The notes beneath the pieces are model-generated. The model had not been told where the DNA came from. It saw only the letters and a program-made list of their open reading frames with translations, and ran no database searches. DNA of 64,000 nt from Cucumis sativus (Eukaryota > Streptophyta > Magnoliopsida > Cucurbitales > Cucurbitaceae), in the NCBI RefSeq assembly GCF_000004075.3, contig NC_026659.2:3906001-3970000 (forward strand). Reading direction: 5' to 3'. Position 1 is the stretch's first letter. Each line of letters begins with the position of its first letter. Shown here piece by piece: positions 12,264 through 24,479 of this stretch. A program made the position numbers and the translations under genes.

Positions 12264-15200
12264 ATGGATTCAACTTCTTCAGATCTCATCCCTCCGCCTT
12301 ACTCCGCCTTGCCGGACCGCCATCCCTCGCCTCCCCTTTCCCGAAAATCCCTCAACTTCACTACAACTACCATTCTCATCTCTTTTCTTCTTATCGTTTC
12401 TTTACTTACTCTGTTTTCTTACAATCACCCACCATCTCCCGATTCCGCCAAGTTGCCCGAAAATACCCAATCGCGACTAGCCAGAGGAGTTGCTGAGGGC
12501 GTTTCCGCTAAATCGAACCCTTATTTTTCCGATTCTGTTGATGGCTCTTTCAATTGGACTAACGCTATGTTCTCTTGGCAACGAACTGCCTTCCATTTTC
12601 AACCCGAAGGCAATTGGATGAACGGTAATTTCTATTTTGAAAATTTTCTTCACTTCTGATCTGCTCCCACTTATTCTTTCCTAATACTTTATTGTGGTTT
12701 TTCTCTTTTCAATGGTGTTTGATTCGATGGATTGGTTGCTTCCTGCAGATCCCAATGGTATGTAACCTTTTTACTTCCCTTTCTTTTAATTTTTGCTTTA
12801 ATGGCTGTTTTTGTGATTTGGGTAATTTTGGGCATTGATTTTGTGATTTTAATTAATTCGATTATGAAGATTTGACTTCCAGCTAAATCTTAGGGGGATA
12901 TCTTTTTGGTACTAAGAATGTTTACCATAAGTATTTGATCAGTCATAATAGGATGATCTGTATTGAGTAATACACTCATGATCTTTCATTGTTTTGTTAT
13001 GGAAATAAAACAATAGAAGTTCCTAATTTATAGGTATTAGTTTAGCATTCTTTTTTATAATAATTGAATTTGACAATACGAACATTACAAGTATTTAAAA
13101 TGTAATTTTAGACCAAGTAGTATTAGTCTTTTGATAGGGTATATATTCTACCCATGTAGGTTATGCAAATTTAGGATTAGCTAATAAAGGTATTAATAAT
13201 CTTGAATCTGTGATCTTTAGTTTGGTTTGAATTAAAAAAAAAAAAAAAAACAATAAAGGACTAAAATAGTATTTAGAAATTTGTTTTTTTAAAAAAAGAT
13301 TTATAAGTGTCGAAATGAAATAATTAAGGGTTTGAATAAAGAAAAGAAGAGATATGGAGAATGAAACATTAATAGTTTTTAAGAATACTTTCCACCATGT
13401 TTTATTTATTTAAATATTAGTAGACAGCATAATGAATCAACGTGATGAAGATCTATAAATTAAAAATAGAAAGAAAATTTGCTTTTTTAAGTTGTGCCTA
13501 TGCACCATCTAAATAAAACGTCTCTCCTTTTAAAATAAAAAAAAAATAAAAAAGGGAATGTATCAAAAGTGTAAAAGGCTGAATTGAATTGTCTGGGTGG
13601 GTGGGTCCCGCCTAACTTGGTCCAAAACTATCCACGTCACTACCACCACGTTGGATTGGATTGTGGATATTATATATATACACATATTTATGTATGTATA
13701 TATCTTTTTCTTATTTTTCAGAAAAATATGTATATAATTCTGACATTAAACGTTAAAGGAACGAAAGGGAAAGGCCGGTAGAGTAACAACAATAACAATA
13801 ATAATTTAAATTATATAGAATAGGAACGTCTTGCTTCCCTGACTTTGACGTAATTCTATTGATATGATTTTCATTTTTAGAAGTAAAAGAAGTTTAATTA
13901 TTCACAATAGAAAAATTGATAGAGTGCAGTAATTGATTGATCATTCATTTTTTACATAGTTCTTAACTTTAGCTTATTTTAATCATCATTTTAAAATAGA
14001 ATTTTTTTTAAAAAAATAACAAAATAAATCAAAATATTTATATGTTATAACAAAATTTAAATTCTATCAACGATAAAAATATGAATTAAATTTTTTTACT
14101 TATATATTATAAATATTTTGTCAAATTTGTTATTTTTTATATTTTTGATATTTTGATAAACGATAAACATTTGATAAAAAAGAGAAAAAAATAATAGCAT
14201 TAAAATAGTCATTCGATTCAATTGTATATTTATTTAATAGTCGAATTAAAATTAATAAAAGTTTGTATAGTGTTTTGACTATACTAAAATAATGAACTAA
14301 AACTTAGTATAAGAATAAAATCTATTTTAAACTTAAAATTGATATTATAGTCAATAGTAGAAAAACTTGGTTAAGACATATACTTAGATGTTTGAAGCTT
14401 TAATGTTGCTTCTACACATGTTAACAAAAATATCCTTATGGAGTGATACATAACAAAATAATAATAATAACAACAACAATAAATAATGGGCTTAATATGA
14501 CTAGAAATAATGGGAGTCATATCCCTTCACGTTTATTTTTTCTTTACTTAGAAATTTTGTTTGAAATATTTTATAGTCTCTATTATTATCATGTATAAGC
14601 GAAAACCTATTCTTACATGAATGAATGTAGGTTGATATGTTTTGTCTCATTCATATGTAAATCAAATAATTAATTTTGAGGACATAATACCAATAAATGG
14701 AGTAAAAATGTTTACTAAACATGTTTTGCTAAAAAAAGACAAAATGACAGTAGGAAGTTGAAGAGAATAATAATTCAAATCCAGGTCATTCACCCTCTTG
14801 ATAATTATCATAATCACCAGTTTTCATGTACTGTATTTTCCTTTAGTTAAATAAATCAACAACATTAATCATTAATCATTAAACATTTTCCACTTTTCCC
14901 CATTTTCCTCGTTTGTTAATATGTGAAAACTGCTGGTTTTGTTCTTATTCCTGATCTTAAATTGCAGGGCCATTATATCACAAGGGTTGGTATCATCTGT
15001 TTTACCAATATAACCCTGAATCCGCCGTATGGGGCAACATCAGTTGGGGCCATGCAGTTTCAAGAGATCTCATCCATTGGTTATATCTCCCTTATGCTAT
15101 GGTTCCAGATCAGCCGTACGATGTCAACGGCGTTTGGACCGGGTCCGCCACAATCCTTCCTGACGGTCGGATCGTAATGCTCTACACTGGTGATACCATC

Positions 15201-18137
15201 GATGGAGTGCAGGTCCAAAATCTAGCATACCCTGCCAACCTATCCGATCCCCTCCTATTAAATTGGGTTAAGCACCCGGGCAACCCGGTATTGGTTCCCC
15301 CACCCGGTATTGGCCCCAAAGACTTCCGTGACCCGACTACGGCGTGGCTCGGCCCCGACGGTAAGTGGCGGATCACCATTGGGTCACGCGTCGGGACAAC
15401 GTTGGGGGTTTCGATGGTTTATACTACTGATGATTTTATTAAGTATGAGCTTGTGGACCGATTCTTGCATGCGGTCCCGGGAACGGGCATGTGGGAATGC
15501 GTTGATTTTTATCCGGTATCGGTTGACGGGTCGAAGGGTTTGGATACGTCGGAGAATGGTGGTGGTGTAAAGCACGTGCTTAAGGCGAGTTTGGATGATA
15601 CTAAAATGGATCATTATGCAATTGGGACTTATTTTGCTAATAATGATACTTGGGTACCTGATAACCCGGAAGAAGATGTGGGAATTGGATTGAAATTGGA
15701 TTATGGAAGATATTATGCTTCCAAGACATTTTATGACCAAAATAAAGAGAGGAGGATCTTGTGGGGTTGGATTAATGAAACTGACACTGAAGCTAATGAT
15801 TTGGCAAAAGGCTGGGCCTCTGTTCAGGTAAAAAGTCTGTCACTTGACACATGATTGATTCAATGTGTATGTATTTGACACTTGTAATAATTTAGTTGTT
15901 TGTTATTATGGTTTAGACGGTTCCGAGGACAGTGCTATTCGATCAGAAGACAGGCAGCAACATAATCCAATGGCCTGTGGAAGAGGTGGAGAGTTTGAGA
16001 TTGGGGAGCAATGAATTTAATGACGTGCTCCTCGAACCTGGCTCTGTCGTGGAACTCGAAGTCGGCCCTGCTACACAGGTGAACCCTTCTTTCTGGATTT
16101 TATCTTCTTCATTCATGAATTTTCTATTGGGAGTGTTGTTTGTAAATTTAGAATTGTATTCATGGTTGGGTTTGGTCGTGGCATTTCATTGAACAGTTGG
16201 ATATATTGGCGGAGTTTGAAGTGGAAGCGCTCGGGTCAGAGAATGCTACCGTCTCCGAGGAAGGCTGTGGTGGGGGTGCGGCAGAGAGAAGTAGTATAGG
16301 ACCATTTGGTGTGTTGGTTTTGGCTCATCAATCGCTTTCCGAGTTTACTCCTATTTATTTCAATGTTGCTAATTCAAGTAAAGGCAGTGGGGAGGCTTAC
16401 TTTTGTGCCGACGAGACAAGGTTTGCCCAATTATTCTCTCTTCCTTCATTATTAACATTATATTTTGAAACAGTTCAAAAATAATTTTTGTCACCATTAA
16501 AATCACTTCATCTTACTTCATTCGAAATCAATTCAACCGTTAATCTTACACTTTTAAAAGTATTATAAACCTTTCTATATGTGACATGTAATAAATTAAA
16601 GGTAGTATTAACGGAGAGATTTTGTGTTTGAATTTGATTTTCTCTTCCATTAATTTATATACTCTAACCTTTTGGATTTAGTCAAAATCTTCCAAAGGTA
16701 TCTAATATTTAAACTTGCAATCGTTAGAAAGTTGGTGGATTTTTTACTTTTTGAAGGTATATGCTTCTTGAAACTTTTAGATATATTTATGTATTAGTAC
16801 TTTGATGGAATTAATTAGAGTATAATGAATGAATCTGTCAGGTATGGTAAAGCTGGAAAAGTAAGCTTGAAAATGAACTTTGTATTTGAAAAATGTTTCA
16901 ACTTTAATTTATTTTCAGTATTTTAATTGAGTGTATTTGGGTATTGCAGGTCATCAAAAGCTCCTGATGTTTTCAAACAAGTTTATGGAAGCAAAATTCC
17001 TGTTTTAGAGGGTGAAAATTACTCCATGAGAGTGTTGGTAAGTCACATTTCCTTCCAATATTAGCTAATTTAACTTAGAATGAGTTTTTAAATGTTAAAA
17101 AGTGTGTATTTTTAAGCATTTAAGTATCATTCCAAACCCATAATCCATTTTTAAAAAATAAATAAATAGCCGTTTATTAAAAGAAATTCACACATGAAAA
17201 TAAATGTCCAAACTATTTACATTGTTGAACTTTTATCAATGATAGATTTCTATTCACGACTAGCTATCAACGTCTATCTAGAATGTAAGAAATTATAAAA
17301 TTTTGCTATAACTTATAAGTAGCATGATAATTTTTCTATGTTTTAAGAACCCCATCTTAGTGTTCGAACTCTAGTTTGATTAAGAAAGAAATGTTTGAAC
17401 ATAAATACAAATATTAGTATATTAGAATAATCAAATATAGTCGTAAACATAGTCTAATAATCAAATATAGTCGTAAATATAGTCGTTGTGAATCAATTAT
17501 TCGTGAACTCTTATTTTAAACTCGTTGATTAAGAAATGATTACACACTTTTTGTAACATGCAAAATTACATTAACTTGTTTTTTTAATGATTCTTATCAA
17601 TCTTGTAAGAATAAAAAACCATATTTTAAAGCTAAACATTTTTAGAACATAGCATAAATGATTTTTTTGTTGATTCCAATCAAACATTAGAGGACTTTCA
17701 TGATATTAGATACATGAGTTACTCTTTCCATCCGACCTAGTTTTGAAATGGAATCTCATGTTGTCAATAGTGATACAGGAGCTTAGGAAGCTCAAAGAGG
17801 ATTCAATTTAAGAATAATGAGACCTTAAGATACATAAGTTACTTTTTATAAGTTACTTTTTATTCTTTTTATTGTCAATTGATTATTGTGTTAGAACAAA
17901 TGACAAACCATTCCTCATTATTTGTTTGTTATGATTATAATATTTCAGGTGGATCACTCAATTGTGGAGAGTTTTGGACAAGGTGGGAGAAGAGTGATAA
18001 CATCACGAATTTATCCAACAGAAGCAATTTATGGTGCAGCGAAGCTTTTCCTTTTCAACAATGGCACATCAGCAAATGTAAAGGCCACTGTGAAAGTATG
18101 GCGGCTCAATTCTGCCTTCATTCAACCATATTTTTGA
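12264..18137 (+). CDS. Vacuolar (soluble) acid invertase, GH32 beta-fructofuranosidase
   Basis: Hydrolyses sucrose to glucose and fructose at acid pH in the vacuole, affecting sink strength, hexose storage and cell expansion. Seven exons join in phase: 12264-12624, 12749-12757, 14968-15827, 15917-16078, 16197-16420, 16950-17037 and 17949-18137, for 630 residues, the usual size for plant vacuolar invertases. A single N-terminal hydrophobic segment near residues 34-51 fits the type II membrane anchor of the preproprotein. The nucleophile motif WMNDPNG (Asp121) is completed across the mini-exon. RDP lies at 244-246 and [10 protein letters not shown] places the acid/base Glu at about 300. Val after the Cys (WECVD) separates vacuolar enzymes from cell-wall forms, which carry Pro. 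The C-terminus ends in [10 protein letters not shown]. No damage was seen. ATG 12264 is chosen because it directly precedes the anchor and follows the candidate TATA box. Confidence 0.96.
12749..12757 (+). other. 9-base invertase mini-exon
   Basis: ATCCCAATG sits between tcctgcag and gtatgt and encodes the core of DPNG: it completes Asp121, gives Pro122 and Asn123, and supplies the first base of Gly124. Without it the catalytic nucleophile is lost, although the frame is kept. Plant invertases are known for this exon, which is among the smallest in plants. Flanking introns are 124 and 2,210 bases. Confidence 0.95.
17410..17490 (+). repeat. Short tandem repeat in invertase intron 6
   Basis: The phrase taataatcaaatatagtcg, followed by taaa and a further atagtc, appears twice in succession at about 17420-17486. 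This noncoding intron also contains the palindromic tatcaatgatag-type words found elsewhere in the window. Confidence 0.6.
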
Positions 18138-19381
18138 ATCCAAATTATCTGAATAAGCATTTTTCAAGCCTCATCATTTGAGATTTCACCTTCTCCTTTC
18201 AACTAGTCATTGCTTGAGTTGTATGTAGCTTTTGGCTAATCTGTATCCAATTGTTTCTATTTATTTTTTTTGTGCCAGTTCTCAATCTGTCAAAAAGCAG
18301 CTTTAGATTCCAAATTAATAGTGCTTCCCAATCATTTTTGTTCTTTCTTGGACAGTTTTGGAAATGATCTGGTGCTCAATGTGATTTATTTATTTAAATT
18401 GCAATCAATCTCAGTTTCTATATATTGGTATGACTTTCTAGTCTCATCTTCCTGGGTTTGCATTTTGTCTAAATACTTTAATTGGGTATTTGGGAAACAT
18501 AAATGCAATCTGGATCACAGAAAATCAAAAGAGGGTTGGAATGGGGGTTGAATTGAGACCGAACAGAACAAAAATGAAATACAATATTACTAATATTTAC
18601 GGTTGATAGTTAAAGATATAAGTTCATCATTGTTCTAATTAGTCTAACAATCCACTAAAAATATAATCACACGTTTAATAAAAACTAAATAATAAAACAT
18701 ATATCCTTCACGAATATTAAACGACCATATACCAATTTTACATGATCACATAACAAATCTACACAAGCTATTGGAGTTGAATGTAAATGGCCGTGTGTGT
18801 ATAATTAGACGATCATGCATCAAATTCACTCGATCATATGTGTGAGTTTGTATTACATTTCGTTTACCTTAGACGGACTTACTAGTGTGTAAGAGATTTT
18901 GTCACTGTTGTCTGATTCTCCTCCCCACGATAAGAACTAATTTCTGTAGTTTAAGCATGATCGTACGTGTAAGAGTTGCATGCAATAATGGTGAAATTGC
19001 GTTTTCTAAAGGAGACCATTTCAAAATCTTAAAAAAAGACCCGAGGAATATATTGACCATTAAGGTATATTTAAATGGCAAATGTGAGAAAATTGGGAAT
19101 GGAGTTTCCTGTAAATTTAATTTTTTAAAAAAATTAAAAAGCTTATAAAGTAAGCCAACTAGTTAATTAATGAATATAATTTGGAAAAATGGTCTGAAAA
19201 CTCAGCTATATATCTCCATCGCAGACGCCATACATAAGTTTTTCTTTTAAAAAATGACTAAAGTAAACTTCCTTGTTAGAGACCATATGCATTTGTTTGT
19301 ATATACACACATATATTTGGTTTGGCATAGGGCTTAGCTTTCCCATTATTATTATTTTTGTTGAAATTAGGTAGAAAATTA
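18138..19381. other. Intergenic, no gene seen
   Basis: It contains the invertase 3' flank and the upstream region of the first ankyrin gene. The phrase aaaaagcttataaagt at about 19136 recurs at about 28250, upstream of the second ankyrin gene, so part of the promoter region was duplicated along with the gene. Confidence 0.5.
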
Positions 19382-21918
19382 ATGAAAATGAAGCCTACAC
19401 AACAACAACATACTAAGCCTACGCCTCACCCAATTCCTCCCAACTCCAGCAAAGTTATACATTTTGTTCCACAAAGTATGTAAAGATTTCTGGTTCCTAA
19501 CTCAATTATTTCTGTTTCTTTTCCTCCCCTTCTTTTTTTTTGGGGGGGTTTTCTTTTGCCAGTTCTTCTTCACTTTATTTTGTTTATTTATTTTTGTTTC
19601 ATGTTGATATGATTTTCAGGAGAATTTTTTTTTGAAAATGTTGAAGAAAAGATTAATCTGTATCAAAGTGCACTTGAAGGTAATTGGGAAACAGCTGAAT
19701 ATATATTGATGAAGAAAAGAAGTTTGTTAAGTGCATCAATAACGAGAGACAAGGAGAGAGCTCTTCACATTGCTGCTGGAGCTAAGCACACGGATTTTGT
19801 GAAAAATCTTGTAAAACAAATGAACAAAGAGGAAATTGCTTTGAAAAATAGACATGGAAACACTGCCTTATGCTTCGCAGCTGCTTCTGGAGTTGTAAAA
19901 ATTGCTGAGCTTATGGTTAATAAGAACAAAGATCTTCCACTTATTCGTGGTTTTGGCGATGTTACTCCTCTTTTCATGGCAGTTTCTTACAAATGTAAAC
20001 CCATGGCTTTATATCTCTTGTCGGTCACTCAACTCATTCACTTAACCTCCCAGGAACAGATTGAGCTTCTTATCGCCACCATCTATAGTGACTTCTTTGG
20101 TAAATATATCACTTCACACAACTCTCGTTTAATTTGTTTTATCTCCTCACATATACATATATACATACATACATATACATACATATACATACACACATAT
20201 ATATATACATACATACACACATACATATACACACACATATATATTCTAAACGAGACTATCAATTTTACTTATCCAATACAGATATAAGTTTGAACATTTT
20301 GGAACTGAATCCAAGCTTGGCTACTATGAACGACGCAAAGAACAACGATGAGACAGCTTTGCATGTCATGGCTAGAAAAACATCAGCAATTGCCAACGGA
20401 GATCGATTAAACTTTTGGAAAAGTTGCATCAATTGTTAGTTTATACCTTTTTCAAATTGCACAATGTATCCTTTTAAATTCTTCATTTTGTCGAATATAT
20501 GTATATACACACAACTTAAGACTAATCACAGAACCTTTGTTTTCATCTGTGACTGCACAGCTTTGAAAGGTGGGATCTCCAATAAAGAAGAAGAAGAGAT
20601 GAAGACAGCAGCCCGTAAATTAGTTGAATCATTATGGAAACATGGTGTATTTGAATTGCCACATAAGGAGTTGATCAACTTCATTAGACATCCCTCAAGA
20701 TTACTTCATGATGCTGCCAGTGTAGGAAATGTTGAGTTTTTGGTTTTAGTCATTCGTAGATATCCCGATGTCGTATGGGAAGAAGATGACGACGGTAAAA
20801 GTATATTTCATGTAGCAGTTGAGAATCGACTCGAGGATGTGTTCAATCTAATATTTGAGCTTGGTGGACTCAAAGACTTTTCTACAAAATATAGAACTAC
20901 TGTCAAAGGAAAATATAACCTTCTACATTTGGCTGCTAAACTAGCTGCTCCTAACCATCTCAATAGGGTCTCAGGAGCAGCCCTTCAAATGCAACGTGAA
21001 TTACTTTGGTTCAAGGTTAGTAACAACCTAGCTACTTAATTGCTGGTTGTTGAGAATCCCTATATTGAAAAAACAACGGTAACTCTTTTTATAAATTAGA
21101 CATCTACTCTTATTGTCAATTGTTTTCTTACTCTCATGAGAAATTTTTCAAATTGAATAATGAAGGAAGTGGAGAAGATAGTTCTATCATCCCAATTGGA
21201 GGCCAAATGTGACGATCCTCTAAAGTTGACACCGCGCGAGTTATTCACGAAAGAACACAAAGATCTTCGAAAAGATGGCGAGGCGTGGATGAGAAACACA
21301 GCAAACTCTTGCATGCTTGTTTCAACTTTAATTGCCACAGTTATATTTGCAGCAGCCTTCACAATTCCTGGTGGTGATGATAACGAAGGCACTCCTATAT
21401 TTCAAAAGAGGTTTTGGTTCACTATATTTGTTATATCAGATGCAGTGGGTTTAATCTCCTCTTCATCTTCTATTTTGGTGTTCTTATCCATCCTAACTTC
21501 ACGCCATGCCGAAGACGATTTCTTGCACTCATTGCCTTCTCGATTGCTTATTGGACTCACTTCGTTGTTCATCTCCATAGTGTGCATGGTGGTGGCCTTT
21601 AGTGCAACCTTTTTTATGCATTACCACAATAATGCAAATATATGGGTTCCTAAAATAGTGGCTACAACAACGATTGTTCCCGTTTGCTGCTTTTGCATGC
21701 TTCAGTTTAAACTCTGGGTTGATATATTTCACAACACTTACTTGTCTAAGTTTCTTTTCAGGTCTGATCAACATAAATTAACACTATCGTCCCCTATTAA
21801 ACGTCTTCTCTCTATACCCATGCTCGAGTCTAATTTACCCTTACCCAACTCTATTATTTGTTCTTCTTCACCTAATGTGCGGTTCACTACAAGAAAAATG
21901 GTTTACCACGACGGTTAA
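19382..21918 (+). CDS. PGG-domain ankyrin-repeat membrane protein (ITN1/ACD6-like), copy A
   Basis: Ankyrin repeats followed by a membrane-embedded PGG domain; relatives include ACD6 and ITN1, linked to defence, salicylate and salt responses. The role of this protein is not known. Five exons join in phase: 19382-19475, 19620-20099, 20282-20434, 20561-21015 and 21166-21918, for 644 residues. Ankyrin signatures include ALHIAAGAKHTDFV, HGNTALCFAAASGVV, ETALHVMARK, RLLHDAASVGNVEFL, FHVAVENRLEDV and LLHLAAKLA. PGG is at 462-464, preceded by a hydrophobic segment and followed by three more, so four membrane spans are likely. The last 11 codons and the stop come from a CACTA-type terminus at 21885, so this C-terminus differs from copy B. 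Both copies share intron positions and phases. Confidence 0.9.
20145..20248 (+). repeat. ATAC/ACAT microsatellite in intron 2 of ankyrin copy A
   Basis: About 100 bases of mixed acatatac, acatac and atat units lie between exons 2 and 3. Translated, the stretch gives repetitive His-Thr-Tyr-Ile peptides that are artefacts of the repeat. Copy B has only a short AT stretch at the same place. Confidence 0.9.
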
Positions 21919-21935
21919 AAATTGTCATATTTGAA
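21885..21935 (+). mobile_element. CACTA-type terminal sequence at the end of ankyrin copy A
   Basis: CACTACAAGAAAAATGG begins at 21885, followed by accacgacgg. Plant CACTA (En/Spm) transposons characteristically start CACTACAAGAAA. Homology to the ankyrin gene B end is lost in this stretch. I did not find a matching inverted end (ttcttgtagtg) in the window, so this is a truncated element or one whose other end has decayed. Confidence 0.6.
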
Positions 21936-23570
21936 GTTCTTGACAGTTTTTTGAAGTCATTGTATCGTCCGTGGAGGTATGATTATCAATAACAAATTGA
22001 AAGAATTGTCACAATAAATATTGATATCATATATCAAGTATTACTGACAAATAATGAATGCCATTATTTTACTTTTTTGCATATTAACGATTGTTATAAA
22101 ATGTCACAAATTTATATAATTTGATATGTTTTATCCGTAAATAATAGGCCTAGTATGACTATCATTGAATGTAATAATATCATTACTTTGATAAAAAAAA
22201 ATTTAAATGAAATGTTTTTTATAAGAAAATACATTAATCGAAGGTTGTTATATCTTGCGGCTTCTGCCATAAGATAAATAAAATTACTAACTATAAAACT
22301 CTAAAACATTAAATTATGTTTTGGTTCTCAAATAATTATGTCTGTCCAAGTGTTAAATACTTCATACAGTCTCAGGTTTTATCAAATAATTTTTGAAGCA
22401 ACAACCTACGAAAGCAAAAAAGAAAAAACAATAACGAAAAGCCTAATCAATACTATCTTCAAATAATCATTGAATAAAGGATACTTCAATTCACAAATAA
22501 TCATATGAAACATACATTCCTCCATAAGAAGCAACTCTAGCTGTTTCCATCCTCTTTTCCTTTCCATTTTTCAGCAACCCAACAACGTAAGCAAGCAATA
22601 TAATGGACTATCAGATTGAGAATTACTGAGTAAATCAAAAGCTAAATCATTGAGTAACAGACAATTATCACAATGGGTGTAAAGAGAAAAACTATAATTC
22701 ATGAAAACCCATCAAAGAAAAATCATTGCTCATACAAACAAAACAATATAATGCAACAGCCACCAACACATAAATTTCGCTACACTATAATCTCCATCTC
22801 TTTTCCCCCCATTTACTCAGCAACCAAATAGAGTAAACAGGAATGCTAGCTACACAGAAAGACTTAGAAAACGACTCAAATAGCACCTGGGTAAAAGGCT
22901 CGATGTCAATCTCAATTTCCTTCCCGGTCAGCGTCAGTCTCAATGTATATTTAACGTCAATGCAATGCCATCAAGTTGTTGTCCATTATGACAACGAAAC
23001 AACAAAAACATTCAGAAAGTGACTGTTATACCTTTAGATCTATAAAATTAGCACCAAACTCGTAAGTAGCAGTAGGTATTTTGATGGTTTCAGCAGATTG
23101 GTTAGGAATCTCAGTTGGTCCCATAACACACTGATTAGTCATCGATGGTTGATAACGCATAGTTATCAGCTAAGTCAGTTCACTATGTGACCCAGAAGAA
23201 ACGACAAAAGAAGGGGAAAAAAATCTGAAAAAACTCATTACCAAAGCAAAACTACCTGTGGCTGAGGAAAAACTTTTGATTGAGTCCTTTAGTGAAATCA
23301 AATCGCATACCTTCAAATAGTTCCGGCTTAAGGACACTACCAAAGCAAATCAAATATATAACAAAATGCATCAATTTAAGAAACCAAAACTCACATTTCC
23401 ACTAAAAACAACGAAGCCCACCAATTCTACAAGCATTTAACACCTCAAGAAATATAATTTTTTAAAAAACAATAGAAACGAAAATAAAGCTATCTTAGAC
23501 GTCCTCACAGGAGCAATGAACAAATCATGAACGTAGAGCAAAAGGGGGTGGTTAAGAAAAGGGTTTAGGG
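21919..23570. other. Presumed transposon interior with captured gene pieces
   Basis: The first kilobase is AT-rich without coding sign. From about 22890 to 23340 the minus strand carries exon-like pieces with intact splice-like borders. One (about 22888-22960) reads KYTLRLTLTGKEIEIDIEP, which I cannot assign. The others are the TOM40 fragment listed separately. Near 23561-23575 the motif gggtttagggtttag appears; on the minus strand it resembles the telo-box/5'-leader sequence of plant housekeeping genes. Everything lies between a CACTA-type terminus and a repeat arm. Confidence 0.45.
23032..23337 (-). pseudogene. TOM40: Captured fragment of TOM40 (mitochondrial import channel)
   Basis: TOM40 forms the outer-membrane beta-barrel pore for mitochondrial protein import. 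Two exon-like pieces lie in order on the minus strand. The first, about 23337-23256, reads LKPELFEGMRFDFTKGLNQK followed by FFLSHS and a gtagtt donor. The second, about 23130-23032, reads [18 protein letters not shown], then [14 protein letters not shown] and a gtataa donor. These match the middle of plant TOM40, where LFEG..FDFTKGLNQKF, MGPTE and YEFGAN are conserved. The rest of the gene is absent, the two pieces do not join cleanly in frame, and the conserved FIDPK has become FIDLK. The intron is retained, so this is a DNA-level capture rather than a retrocopy. Confidence 0.75.
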
Positions 23571-24335
23571 TTTAGACTTGTATGAGGTGTATTAGACTTG
23601 TGTTAGTAACAATGACATTTGTGACGTTTTACTTCTTCATGTGTGGGCTGGACTTCATTTTTGTCATTTTGCAAAAATATAAAATGTGTGTTTCATATAC
23701 TTAATTATTATAACTTATTTTGTCATTTTTACAAGTGATCCATTAATTAAATTACTAATCACATGTGTATTTGTAACATGAGTAAGTTGATGATGATAAT
23801 GACCAAGAGAATCAAACTGAGAAGAGAAACAAAAATCAAATATATAAGCTTGAAAAGTGGGAAGAAATTGAATCCAACCTAATAGTTTGATAATGTGTTA
23901 TTTACACATTATTGATATAATCCAACCTCAACTGTACCTAAAAGATTATTCATATAATCCAATATAATCCAACATCATAGTTATCAATAACTATCTTCTA
24001 TCAATAGAATATTGGTTTATGGAAGTTAACGATACTAAAATAAAGTTGACAAGAAGTACATTTTTCAACGTATTTGAATAGACAATATTCGAAGACCTTG
24101 ATCATTGATTATTAATAATTTAAACACGCAACTTTCTATCACTAGTAGATAGTTATAGAGAACTAATAGATAATCGTAGAAACTATCGCTCTTACTACTA
24201 CTAATGATAGAAGGATATATTACTTTTATCACTTTATACACGAAAAATAGAAGATTATCACCAATTATTAGTGGTAATAATAATAAAGAATACTTAAAGT
24301 TATCAATGATAGCCTATACATTACTATCTATCCGT
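23570..24335 (+). repeat. Left arm of a long inverted repeat
   Basis: About 760 bases match the reverse complement of 32853-33612 with a low rate of differences. Landmarks: cttcatgtgtgggctggac at about 23634 against its complement near 33530, and gatagcctatacattacta near 24309 against its complement near 32865. The content is AT-rich with many tatcaatgatag words and no reading frame. The two arms enclose about 8.5 kb holding the ankyrin copies between them. Confidence 0.85.
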
Positions 24336-24479
24336 TTCTTTTTTTAATATTTTTTTCTTGTTGTATAGAATTTGATAAGAATTCAAATGGTTACAATTCG
24401 TATTTGAGAAAACAATCACATTAAATTAAATAAATAATAAGTTGTCTAATGATTTGGTTTTTAACTTCTTCTTTACAGA

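Noticed and set aside
12115..12480. 121-codon plus-strand frame overlapping the invertase start
   Set aside because: Different frame from the GH32 protein; a by-product of the CT-rich leader.
23561..23575. Telomere-like gggtttagggtttag as an interstitial telomere
   Set aside because: Just over two units; more simply a telo-box/leader of a captured gene read on the minus strand.
24345..24372. ttttttcttgttgtatag as the missing CACTA partner end
   Set aside because: Two or more mismatches to ttcttgtagtg and no matching 3-bp target duplication.
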